From the NCBI GenBank assembly GCA_030841965.1, contig JAUUSJ010000162.1, forward strand, positions 1 to 8,816: a DNA stretch of 8,816 nt. The letters run 5' to 3'. The number at the start of each line of letters is the position of its first letter. Within the stretch, counting starts at the first letter, position 1. A model generated the notes under the pieces. The model ran no database searches. It worked only from the letters and a program-made list of their open reading frames with translations, and was not told where the DNA came from. Position numbers and translations under genes: made by a program. Below are positions 1 through 5,606 of this stretch, in pieces. The DNA comes from Blautia sp. (lineage in GTDB: Bacteria; Bacillota; Clostridia; Lachnospirales; Lachnospiraceae).

Positions 1-135
1 AGCGTATGTCGAAAAACCGTGGGAACGAACGTGTTTTTAGAGGACATATCGACGGGCTCTCTTCGCGTCTCTTTCCAGCCTCCCCCCTCTGCTGTCTCCA
101 TCTCTTCGCGTCTCTTTCCAGCTCCCTCTCTCTCC
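1..135 (+). repeat. GC-rich dispersed repeat, copy A
   Basis: Positions 2-36 are identical, in inverted orientation, to 8277-8311 near the other end of the window. A shared AGAGGACATA block follows (39-48, matching 8265-8274), and weaker similarity runs to about 76 (GCGTCTCT and flanks). The segment is pyrimidine-rich on this strand and has no credible coding content. It lies just downstream of the minus-strand reductase gene, where a terminator would be expected, and no classical terminator is visible. The true left boundary lies outside the window. The repeat relationship is seen directly; its function is unknown. Confidence 0.85.
58..122. repeat. 22-bp direct repeat, 43-bp period
   Basis: The 22 bases at 58-79 recur exactly at 101-122 (they begin TCTCTTCGCG and end TTTCCAGC). 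A pyrimidine-rich spacer of 21 bases separates them. The duplication lies inside the dispersed repeat and is absent from the related copies near 8250 and 8430, so it looks like a local slippage or tandem duplication in this copy. Confidence 0.85.
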
Positions 136-139
136 CACC

Positions 140-766
140 CTATTCTTTTCTACGAATAAAGTTTGTATAGCATTTTGAATTAGACGGTGGACAGACACCG
201 TTCTTTTTCCCAATCTCAATGCATTTGAGTAGCCATGCCATATTTTTTCCTAAATTATACATAGTCTGAATTCCCTCCAAGTCCTGCACAGCTTCATGGG
301 CATTATTTCCGTGGATTTCATTCCAGTAGGTGGAAGATACAATCGGCATCTGATTAATAGTAAAATACTTATTCAGCACATCAATCGACGCGATTGTTCC
401 GGCACGTCTGCAGCTGGCGATGGCGGCGCCTGGCTTGAAGGCAAAATGACTTCCTCCCGAATAAAATAATCTGTCTAAAACAGATAAAACCCTTGCCGTT
501 GGATGAGAGTAATAGACGGACGTGCCAAAGACAAATCCGTCACTCTCATCAGCTTTTTGGATAATTTCTTGGATTCCGTCTTGAATAATACAACTTTTCG
601 TCTTTCGACATTGTTCGCAGCCGATACAGTCAGAGTAGGCTTTTGTTCCAAGCCAATAAATCTCTGTCTCAATCTGCTCTTCTCTTAATGCTAATGATAT
701 AGTGCTCAATGCGGTAAAGGTGCTACCGTTTTGATGCGAGCTACCGTTGATTAATAATACCTTCAT
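140..766 (-). CDS. Flavodoxin-fold NAD(P)H-dependent reductase, iron-sulfur flavoprotein type
   Basis: This 208-residue cytoplasmic protein belongs to the NADPH-dependent FMN reductase/flavodoxin-like superfamily. The N-terminus (MKVLLINGSS) leads into an FMN-phosphate loop, GSSHQNGST at residues 8-16. Residues 47-59 carry the compact cysteine motif C-x2-C-x2-C-x5-C (C47, C50, C53, C59). This spacing fits the 4Fe-4S motif of archaeal and clostridial iron-sulfur flavoproteins, although many homologues keep these cysteines without a proven cluster. A GTSVYYSHPTARV segment (81-93) and a TNFIR-type C-terminus complete the usual fold, so the gene looks intact. The start is set by AAGGAGGG at 774-781, eight bases from the ATG. 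An extended -10 upstream and a palindromic hairpin next to the ribosome binding site suggest its own promoter and possibly leader control. The physiological substrate cannot be told; a role in electron transfer or detoxification is inference. Confidence 0.9.
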   Translation of the reverse strand: MKVLLINGSSHQNGSTFTALSTISLALREEQIETEIYWLGTKAYSDCIGCEQCRKTKSCIIQDGIQEIIQKADESDGFVFGTSVYYSHPTARVLSVLDRLFYSGGSHFAFKPGAAIASCRRAGTIASIDVLNKYFTINQMPIVSSTYWNEIHGNNAHEAVQDLEGIQTMYNLGKNMAWLLKCIEIGKKNGVCPPSNSKCYTNFIRRKE

Positions 767-780
767 AATCTCTCCCTCCT

Positions 781-813
781 TGACATTGTTATTTTGACCC
801 CAATATCATGTCA
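781..813 (-). promoter_or_regulatory. Leader hairpin with repeat half-site beside the reductase ribosome binding site
   Basis: TGACAT at 781-786 is complementary to ATGTCA at 808-813. Between them lies TTTTGACCCCAATATCATG (792-810), one arm of the dispersed GGGGTCAAAAG palindrome found at four other sites in this window. On the minus-strand transcript the hairpin touches the Shine-Dalgarno sequence at 774-781, so it could affect ribosome access. The pairing is seen in the sequence; a regulatory role is inference. Confidence 0.45.
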
Positions 814-880
814 TTCTATTATCTTGGATGTCAGATTCATACGCTCTTTTTGCATTACCTGAATGCTCTTCATAATATCC

Positions 881-886
881 ATTATA
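881..886 (-). promoter_or_regulatory. Extended -10 promoter for the reductase gene
   Basis: The minus strand reads TGG followed by TATAAT, an extended -10 element, about 115 bases from the reductase start codon. The best -35 candidate is CTGGAT, 18 bases further upstream, and is weak. The predicted leader of about 108 nt would contain the GGGGTCAAAA repeat half-site and the TGACAT/ATGTCA hairpin. Confidence 0.5.
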
Positions 887-962
887 CCACCTTTTGGACA
901 AGGTATCCAGTTTGATGAGGGAGGAAATCTTGGCGAATATCTGTAAAAAAAGAAACAAGCGA

Positions 963-1457
963 TTAAACTTTTTTAATTTCTCCGCATGCGATTTTTTCTC
1001 CGGAATCTCCAGAAGGCTGGGTCTTAAAATCATCTGGCATATCATGAACGATGACTGTTCTTCCGACAATATCATCAGGCGTAAATCTATTTGTATAAAA
1101 TACCATTACGCCCATACCGTCATTGGCAAAAATAGGTGGCATATCTCCAGCATGTTGTGGATGAGGATAATTTTTTGGATTAAAATGTCCGAGTGCATCT
1201 GCAAAATAATCTTTATTATTTCCACTGCAAGATTTTCCCTCGTGGATATGAAATCCCAAGATAGGATATTTTTCCTCTCCTATTTGTCTTGGAAGTCCAT
1301 CAATTTCGAGCGCCACAATGCTTCCGTCTTTCCATTTATAAAATTTTACGGTGCCTTCGATTTGAGGATAGTTTTTACTGCCCAAAATATCTGCGTATGC
1401 ATCTGGCCAGTTTTCTTGTAATTGTTTACACATGAAATATAATGCTCCAATCTGCAT
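963..1457 (-). CDS. Cu/Zn superoxide dismutase family protein
   Basis: This 164-residue protein has the complete set of Cu/Zn-SOD ligands. GFHIHEG (68-74) supplies H70 and H72, GHFNP (90-94) the bridging H91, HPQHAGD (99-105) gives H99, H102 and D105, and VHD (137-139) gives H138. The second family signature appears as GDSGEKIACGEI (150-161). C77 and C158 match the usual disulfide pair. Lysine 155 stands where the substrate-guiding arginine of eukaryotic SOD1 sits. The zinc loop is very short (H99 to H102). No signal peptide or lipobox is seen, so the protein is predicted cytoplasmic, unlike the periplasmic SodC of Gram-negatives. The frame stays open upstream to an ATG at 1514, but the AGGAGG at 1464-1469 six bases before the ATG at 1457 decides the start. 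Superoxide dismutation is the family role; activity here is inferred. The AzgA-like permease gene is divergent. Confidence 0.9.
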   Translation of the reverse strand: MQIGALYFMCKQLQENWPDAYADILGSKNYPQIEGTVKFYKWKDGSIVALEIDGLPRQIGEEKYPILGFHIHEGKSCSGNNKDYFADALGHFNPKNYPHPQHAGDMPPIFANDGMGVMVFYTNRFTPDDIVGRTVIVHDMPDDFKTQPSGDSGEKIACGEIKKV

Positions 1458-1463
1458 ATTGAA

Positions 1464-1469
1464 CCTCCT
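1464..1469 (-). promoter_or_regulatory. Ribosome binding site deciding the SOD-family start
   Basis: The minus strand reads AGGAGG then TTCAAT then ATG. This perfect Shine-Dalgarno favours the internal ATG at 1457 over the in-frame ATG at 1514, which has no such site and would add 19 residues unlike the family. A TATAAT lies just upstream (1482-1477), but it would put the transcript start almost on the ribosome binding site and it lacks a good -35, so the true promoter remains unclear. Confidence 0.75.
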
Positions 1470-1514
1470 AATTTTTATTATATTTGCGAGATAGATAAGT
1501 TTTTTGTATTTCAC

Positions 1515-1543
1515 TTTTCATAAAAATGAATTTGTGGTATACT
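1515..1543 (+). promoter_or_regulatory. Promoter of the AzgA-like permease leader
   Basis: TTTTCA (1515-1520), a 17-base spacer and TATACT (1538-1543) form a sigma-A-like promoter, with TGG directly before the -10 as an extended element. The expected transcript start, near 1550, falls at the beginning of the first unit of the tandem structured repeat, so the RNA would carry a leader of about 230 nt before the permease start codon. Confidence 0.6.
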
Positions 1544-1546
1544 TTA

Positions 1547-1690
1547 AAAGACAGCAGAGCTGTTTTTTGTTTATAGGACATAAGATATAGTATGTCTTAG
1601 AGGCGATATTTGCCTTGATATTTTATAAGATAGCAAAGCTGTTTTTCGCCCAAAGGGTATAAAGTACAGTATGCCTTTGGGTATTTTTTT
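1547..1690 (+). repeat. Tandem two-hairpin leader repeat, possible attenuator
   Basis: Two units of about 64 bases align without gaps: 1547-1610 and 1627-1690, sharing roughly three quarters of their bases. Each begins with a short hairpin (GACAGC-AGA-GCTGT in unit 1, GATAGC-AAA-GCTGT in unit 2) followed by a run of T. Each continues with a second hairpin whose loop region ends CAGTATG or TAGTATG. In unit 1 the second stem is TAGGACATA (1574-1582) with TATGTCTTA (1591-1599). In unit 2 it is CCCAAAGG (1649-1656) with CCTTTGGG (1674-1681), followed by TATTTTTTT. The stems differ in sequence while pairing is kept, which points to selection on RNA structure. No known riboswitch class was recognised; the conserved purine riboswitch cores are absent. 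Whether it senses a ligand or is just a duplicated terminator is open. Confidence 0.6.
1649..1690 (+). terminator. Terminator-like hairpin in the permease leader
   Basis: An 8-bp perfect stem, CCCAAAGG with CCTTTGGG, is followed by TATTTTTTT at 1682-1690. It lies on the plus strand about 90 bases before the permease start and 100 bases after the likely transcript start. The gene upstream runs the other way, so the only transcript it can stop is the permease leader itself, which suggests attenuation. Confidence 0.6.
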
Positions 1691-1721
1691 GTCATATACA
1701 AATGACAAATATAAAATCAAA

Positions 1722-1745
1722 GGGGTCAAAAGACTTTTTGACCTC
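1722..1745. repeat. GGGGTCAAAAG palindromic repeat, copy 1
   Basis: GGGGTCAAAAG (1722-1732) pairs with TTTTTGACCTC (1735-1745) through G-U wobbles. The flanks (ATCAAA before, CATCATAAC after) resemble those of the reverse complement of the copy upstream of nanE, so similarity extends beyond the palindrome. It lies 32 bases before the permease start codon, within its leader. Confidence 0.75.
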
Positions 1746-1777
1746 ACATCATAACATGCATTAGAGGAGGAAAAAAC

Positions 1778-3100
1778 ATGTTAGAAAAAGTATTTCACTT
1801 GCGGGAGAAAAATACGACGGTAAAGACAGAAGTTTTAGCTGGTCTTACGACTTTTCTCGCCATGGCCTATATTCTTGCGGTGAATCCAGGAATGCTCAGT
1901 GAGACGGGAATGAGTTTTCAGGGAGTTTTTATCGCAACAGCTATCAGCAGTGCGGCTGCTTCTATTTTGATGGGACTTTTGGCTAATTATCCAGTGGCAT
2001 TGTCGGCTGGTATGGGTGTCAACGCAGTATTCACTTATACCATCGTTATGGGAATGGGGCTTAGCTATGAGGGAGCACTTGCCTGTGTCTTTGTCTCTGG
2101 TATTATATTTATTTTGATTACGGTAACTGGTATTCGAAGTATTATTATTAATGCAATTCCAGCACAGCTAAAGCTTGCGATTGGCGCAGGTATCGGATTT
2201 TTTATCGCATTTATTGGTCTGATTAATGCAAAGATAGTAGTAAACAGCGATTCCACGTTGGTGACGCTCGGTGATTTTACAGACCCAGTCGTTTTATTAT
2301 CCGTATTTGGCATTATTTTGACGATATTTTTGCTGGTAAAACAAGTTCCAGCAGCAGTATTTTTAGGCATTTTGGGAACTACGATTGTCGGTATTATTCT
2401 CGGAGTGGCTGGTATCGAAGGAATGCCACAGCTTCCGACGGCAGTTGTCTCCGCGGATTTTGACTTTAGTCTTGTCGGGGCATTTTCACGGGGATTTGGA
2501 GAGCTTGCCTCTCATCCACAGTGCTGGATGGCGATATTTTCCTTGCTTTTTGTGGACTTTTTCGATACAGCGGGAACATTGGTGGCAGTGGCAAATAGCG
2601 CAGGCTTAGTCGGTGAGGATGGAGAACTTGATAATATCGAGAAGGCTCTCTTATCAGATGCCATCGGAACAGTTTTTGGTTCCATTATGGGTACTTCCAC
2701 AGTAACTTCCTTTGTAGAATCGACATCTGGCGTAAAAGTCGGTGGAAAAACAGGTCTAACTGCCTGTACGACGGGAGTTTTGTTTATTTTATCTATCTTT
2801 TTCTACCCACTGCTTTCTTGTGTGACAAGCGCGGTGACGGCTCCAGCTTTGGTAGTAGTAGGTATTTTGATGGCACAGCAGCTTAAGGATATTAAGTGGG
2901 ATAATTTAGTTTTTGCCACGAGTACTTTTGTGACAGTTATCATTATGATTTTAGGTTACTCTATCACAAATGGTATTGCACTTGGATTCATTACTTACGC
3001 GGTTTCTATGGTGGCAGCAAAGAAGGCAAAAGAGGTAAAGCCTATTGTCTGGGGATTAGTTGTTTTATTTATTATTTATTTTGCGTTTTTGCCAAAATAA
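1778..3100 (+). CDS. AzgA-like NCS2 purine permease (hypoxanthine/guanine/adenine type)
   Basis: This 440-residue integral membrane protein belongs to the AzgA-like branch of the NCS2 nucleobase-cation symporters (the PbuG/PbuO/PurP type), which import adenine, guanine or hypoxanthine with protons or sodium. Family landmarks are the N-terminal segment TEVLAGLTTFLAMAYILAVNP (about 17-37), AGMGVNAVF (77-85), FVDFFDTAGTL (258-268) with the acidic residues of the binding site, and GTSTVTSFVESTSGV (305-319). Hydrophobic helices fill nearly the whole length, as expected for the 14-segment fold. Length is normal for the family. AGGAGG at 1765-1770 fixes the start. It follows its own promoter and a long structured leader and ends in a strong terminator, so it appears monocistronic. 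Substrate choice within purines cannot be settled from the sequence. No purine riboswitch core is visible. Confidence 0.93.
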   Translation: MLEKVFHLREKNTTVKTEVLAGLTTFLAMAYILAVNPGMLSETGMSFQGVFIATAISSAAASILMGLLANYPVALSAGMGVNAVFTYTIVMGMGLSYEGALACVFVSGIIFILITVTGIRSIIINAIPAQLKLAIGAGIGFFIAFIGLINAKIVVNSDSTLVTLGDFTDPVVLLSVFGIILTIFLLVKQVPAAVFLGILGTTIVGIILGVAGIEGMPQLPTAVVSADFDFSLVGAFSRGFGELASHPQCWMAIFSLLFVDFFDTAGTLVAVANSAGLVGEDGELDNIEKALLSDAIGTVFGSIMGTSTVTSFVESTSGVKVGGKTGLTACTTGVLFILSIFFYPLLSCVTSAVTAPALVVVGILMAQQLKDIKWDNLVFATSTFVTVIIMILGYSITNGIALGFITYAVSMVAAKKAKEVKPIVWGLVVLFIIYFAFLPK

Positions 3101-3140
3101 AATAAGGGTTCTTAAGTCTTATCTATTATAATGAATTTTC

Positions 3141-3182
3141 ACTCCTGAAATTTTCTAAAAGAATTTTTCAGGAGTTTTTTTC
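3141..3182 (+). terminator. Intrinsic terminator after the AzgA-like permease
   Basis: ACTCCTGAAA (3141-3150) pairs perfectly with TTTCAGGAGT (3166-3175), followed by a run of T through 3181. It lies about 40 bases after the permease stop codon and separates it from the next gene. Confidence 0.9.
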
Positions 3183-3213
3183 TAAAAATATAAGATTATG
3201 ATTAAAATTTTTC

Positions 3214-3252
3214 TTGATAATTTTGGAATTTCTTTTATACTTATTTTATAAT
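3214..3252 (+). promoter_or_regulatory. Overlapping promoters for the YjbR-like gene
   Basis: Two sigma-A-like arrangements overlap: TTGGAA (3223-3228) with an 18-base spacer to TATAAT (3247-3252), and TTGATA (3214-3219) with a 16-base spacer to TATACT (3236-3241). Either would give a leader of some 65-80 nt before the proposed TTG start. Confidence 0.55.
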
Positions 3253-3325
3253 GAATCAGCTAGAAAGCTTATGATACTAGGTGATAGGCAGTTTATACAA
3301 TGGAAGGCAGAAGAGAGGGATATTA

Positions 3326-3679
3326 TTGTTACGGGAAGTGATATTTAAATACGTGCAAAATCAATATGGCACAGAGCCAGAATATGTTTGGAAAAAAGGA
3401 GCAGTTGTGCTTAGACATGGCAGGAATCATAGATGGTATGCTGTGATTCAGAATGTATCGAGAGAGAAATTAGGGTTAGAGGGAAGAGAGAGAGTTGATA
3501 TTATTAATGTAAAAATTACGCCAGAGTGGAATCAAATATTTGTCAAGGCGGATGGGTTTTTGTTGGGATACCATATGGATAAGAGGCATTGGATAACGAT
3601 TTTGCTAGATGGGACTGTGAGTCAGGAGAAGATTTTTGATTTTATTGATATGAGTTATGATTTGATTGACGAAAAATAG
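3326..3679 (+). CDS. MmcQ/YjbR family protein
   Basis: With the TTG start at 3326 the product is 117 residues, the usual length for the MmcQ/YjbR family, small proteins with a CyaY-like fold annotated as putative DNA-binding. Family features are the N-terminal helix REVIFKYVQNQYGTEPEY (about 3-20), a core VVLRHGRNHRWYAVIQNV (27-44), EKLGLEG (47-53), VDIINVK (57-63), the GYHMDKRHWITILLDG stretch (81-96) and the final helix with DMSYDLI (108-114). The frame is open back to a GTG at 3281, but that start has no good ribosome binding site and would add 15 residues absent from the family. GAGAGGG at 3313-3319, six bases before the TTG, supports the shorter form. The gene has its own promoters and sits alone between two permeases. 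Its biological role is not established. Confidence 0.85.
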   Translation: MLREVIFKYVQNQYGTEPEYVWKKGAVVLRHGRNHRWYAVIQNVSREKLGLEGRERVDIINVKITPEWNQIFVKADGFLLGYHMDKRHWITILLDGTVSQEKIFDFIDMSYDLIDEK

Positions 3680-3732
3680 GTTTTGAAATAATTTAAAACT
3701 ACTTCCAACTATAGTTTATTCACATAAAAGAA

Positions 3733-3761
3733 TTGACGATAAAAAGTATTTATGATAAAAT
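3733..3761 (+). promoter_or_regulatory. Promoter of the xanthine-type permease leader
   Basis: TTGACG (3733-3738), a 17-base spacer and TAAAAT (3756-3761), with TGA directly before the -10 as an extended element, make one of the best promoter matches in the window. Initiation near 3768 would give a leader of about 300 nt. An alternative TATAAT at 3834-3839 lacks a well-spaced -35 and would start transcription on the edge of the terminator-like hairpin. Confidence 0.6.
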
Positions 3762-3843
3762 TGATACAAATTTAACGAGAATTTTTCCCTGATAATACCA
3801 AAATAGAGAGTTTTTGATATTTATGATAGGGCGTATAATCGAT

Positions 3844-3883
3844 GGAGAGTAAAGGTTGACGTAAGCAAGATACTCTCCTTTTT
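3844..3883 (+). terminator. Terminator-like hairpin in the xanthine-type permease leader
   Basis: GGAGAGTA (3844-3851) pairs perfectly with TACTCTCC (3871-3878), directly followed by TTTTT. The 19-base loop contains AAGGTTGACGTAAGCAAGA. It lies about 75 bases after the proposed transcript start and nearly 200 bases before the permease. It could be an attenuator for the permease or a delayed terminator for the YjbR-like gene 165 bases upstream; the strong promoter in between favours the first. Confidence 0.6.
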
Positions 3884-3908
3884 ATGTTTTATAAGATATA
3901 TGATACTA

Positions 3909-3931
3909 GAGTCAAAAGTCCTTTTGACCCC
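3909..3931. repeat. GGGGTCAAAAG palindromic repeat, copy 2
   Basis: GTCAAAAG (3911-3918) and CTTTTGAC (3921-3928) form a perfect 8-bp stem, followed by CCC and AATATTAT. One mismatch (A3910 opposite C3929) reflects decay of the left arm. Read on the minus strand the sequence is ATATTGGGGTCAAAAGGAC, the same sense as the nanE copy, so relative to the downstream gene it is inverted. Confidence 0.75.
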
Positions 3932-4075
3932 AATATTATATATATGGATTCTCGTGATATTTATAATATATTATAGTTTTTATCTTTTGGACAATATATG
4001 AAAGATATCTGCGATATTGCGCATTTTCATTTTTTCTTGTCGAAAAGATATTGTTGTTGAAAGGAGTTTGAAAAA

Positions 4076-5506
4076 ATGAGTCAATCAACCAAAAAGAGTG
4101 AGATGGGAACCCCTTATACTTTCTATGGAAAGCTCCCTCTCAAGCAGGCTATTCCCCTAGGTCTACAGCATGTGCTTGCCATGTTTGTCGGGAATTTGAC
4201 GCCGCTACTTATCGTTTTAGGAGCCTGTGGGCTTACGATGGATGCAGGTTTTGGAGACTTGCGGACAGCGATTTTACAAAATGCGATGACAATCGCAGGT
4301 ATTGTCACCTTAGTTCAGCTATTTTCCATCGGACCTTGTGGGGGTAAAGTACCGATTATTATGGGAACTTCCTCTGGATTTCTCGGAGTTTTGCAAAGTG
4401 TTTCGGCGACTCTCGGTTCAGGTGTTATCGCCTATGGAGCTATTATGGGGGCGTCCATCGTTGGAGGCCTTTTTGAGGGTGTCTTAGGACTTTGTCTAAA
4501 GCCTCTTAGAAAGTTTTTCCCACCTGTTGTGACAGGATGTGTTGTTATGGCAATCGGTCTTTCTTTGATTCCCGTCGGTATCAATTATTTCTGTGGTGGA
4601 AATGGAGTAAATGACTATGGTTCTTTGACCAATCTCGCAGTCGGATTTATTGTGCTTGTCGCTATTTTGGTCTTGAAGCATTTTACAAAGCCAACGAGCT
4701 TGATTGGCAGCTCTTCTATTTTAATTGGTATTTTAATTGGCTATGTCGTCACGATTATTATGACTTTGACAATGGCTCATACAGGAGTGAACGCAGAGGG
4801 TGTAGAGTATACTTATGCCTGGGTTGTAAATTTTGATGCGGTGAAGAATGCCTCCTGGTTTGCACTTCCAAGTATTGTAGGATTTGGAGCGTTATCTGAT
4901 ATACATATTAGTTTTAATTTACAGGCGATTATTCCAATCAGTATTATGTTTATCGTTACGGCAGTGGAGACAGTCGGTGATATCTCTGCTTGTATCGAGG
5001 GAGGAATGGACCGTGAGGCTACAGATACCGAGTTATCTGGCGGTGTTGTCTGTGACGGTCTTGGCTCTTCTCTTGGAGCATTATTTGGTGTGCTTCCGAA
5101 TACATCTTTCTCGCAAAATGTCGGTCTTGTATCGATGACAAAGGTTGTAAACCGTATGGCATTATCTTGTGGAGCAATCTTTTTGATTCTCTGTGGACTT
5201 TGTCCAAAGGTAGCTGCCTGTGTATCTATTATGCCACAGCCAGTGCTCGGAGGTGCGGCGGTTATGATGTTTGCATCTATTTTAGTTTCTGGTATTCAGT
5301 TAGTGACTCGTGAGCCTATTACGGCGAGAGAGATTACAATTATCTCTGTCGCACTTGGACTTGGATATGGACTTGGCTCGACATCAGGAGCGACAGGTGC
5401 TCTTCCTTACTATGTACAATTGATTTTTGGCGGCTCTGGTATTGTTCCAGCAGCTTTTGCGGCGATTATACTAAATATTATTATACCGAAGACGGAGAAA
5501 CTGTAA
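4076..5506 (+). CDS. NCS2 (NAT) family xanthine/uracil-type permease, probably xanthine
   Basis: This 476-residue membrane protein belongs to the nucleobase-ascorbate transporter (NAT/NCS2) family of proton-coupled nucleobase symporters. Visible landmarks are Q31-H32 in the first helix (GLQHVLAMF), the conserved E298 in VETVGDIS, D327 in CDGLGS, and the NAT signature QNVGLVSMTK at 347-356. The QN pair at the start of the signature is typical of xanthine and urate carriers such as PbuX and XanQ, whereas uracil carriers usually have EN or PN. This favours xanthine, though substrate assignment from the motif is inference. Length and helix content are normal and the gene looks intact. AAGGAG at 4061-4066 lies ten bases before the ATG. 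It has its own structured leader. No xanthine phosphoribosyltransferase gene accompanies it in this window. Confidence 0.92.
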   Translation: MSQSTKKSEMGTPYTFYGKLPLKQAIPLGLQHVLAMFVGNLTPLLIVLGACGLTMDAGFGDLRTAILQNAMTIAGIVTLVQLFSIGPCGGKVPIIMGTSSGFLGVLQSVSATLGSGVIAYGAIMGASIVGGLFEGVLGLCLKPLRKFFPPVVTGCVVMAIGLSLIPVGINYFCGGNGVNDYGSLTNLAVGFIVLVAILVLKHFTKPTSLIGSSSILIGILIGYVVTIIMTLTMAHTGVNAEGVEYTYAWVVNFDAVKNASWFALPSIVGFGALSDIHISFNLQAIIPISIMFIVTAVETVGDISACIEGGMDREATDTELSGGVVCDGLGSSLGALFGVLPNTSFSQNVGLVSMTKVVNRMALSCGAIFLILCGLCPKVAACVSIMPQPVLGGAAVMMFASILVSGIQLVTREPITAREITIISVALGLGYGLGSTSGATGALPYYVQLIFGGSGIVPAAFAAIILNIIIPKTEKL

Positions 5507-5528
5507 AGAATTCTTAATATGGATGCCC

Positions 5529-5557
5529 TTGCATTGCCCTTTTGTTGGGAGTACAAT
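5529..5557 (+). promoter_or_regulatory. Promoter of the 551-residue membrane protein gene
   Basis: TTGCAT (5529-5534), a 17-base spacer and TACAAT (5552-5557) match a sigma-A promoter, with initiation expected near 5564 and a leader of about 43 nt. No terminator follows the permease stop at 5506, so readthrough from the permease is also possible. Confidence 0.5.
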
Positions 5558-5606
5558 AAGAATATGTCAATGATTGTACAAATCTTACAGAAAAGAGGAT
5601 TAATTT

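Larger units (their letters stand above)
3680..4075 (+). other. Gene-free leader region before the xanthine-type permease
   Basis: This stretch of nearly 400 bases holds no credible gene. In order it contains an AT-rich tail after the YjbR-like gene, a good promoter at 3733-3761, a second TATAAT at 3834-3839, a terminator-like hairpin at 3844-3883, a copy of the GGGGTCAAAAG palindrome at 3909-3931, about 130 AT-rich bases, and the permease ribosome binding site AAGGAG at 4061-4066. No purine riboswitch or PyrR-type site was recognised. Confidence 0.7.

Noticed and set aside
811..882. Possible 23-residue minus-strand peptide upstream of the reductase (ATG at 882, stop at 813-811)
   Set aside because: It has no Shine-Dalgarno sequence and its first codon overlaps the -10 element, so it is more simply leader DNA.
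806..1075. Minus-strand frame of 89 codons overlapping the SOD-family gene
   Set aside because: It overlaps a clearly conserved gene in another frame, has no ribosome binding site and no family resemblance.
894..1421. Plus-strand frame of 175 codons
   Set aside because: It is the antisense shadow of the SOD-family gene, with a composition rich in Ile, Cys and Trp and no recognisable domain.
140..1457. Reductase and SOD-family genes as one operon
   Set aside because: They are 196 bases apart, and an extended -10 and a structured leader lie between them, so separate transcription is more likely, though readthrough cannot be excluded.
1547..1690. CRISPR array
   Set aside because: There are only two diverged, directly adjacent units, with structure and T-runs and no spacer pattern or cas genes.
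1544..1777. Classical purine riboswitch before the AzgA-like permease
   Set aside because: The conserved TTTCTACC-type junction and paired loops of the purine aptamer were not found; the leader is instead a tandem hairpin repeat.
3762..4060. Purine riboswitch or PyrR-binding leader before the xanthine/uracil-type permease
   Set aside because: Neither the purine aptamer core nor the PyrR anti-antiterminator consensus could be recognised.
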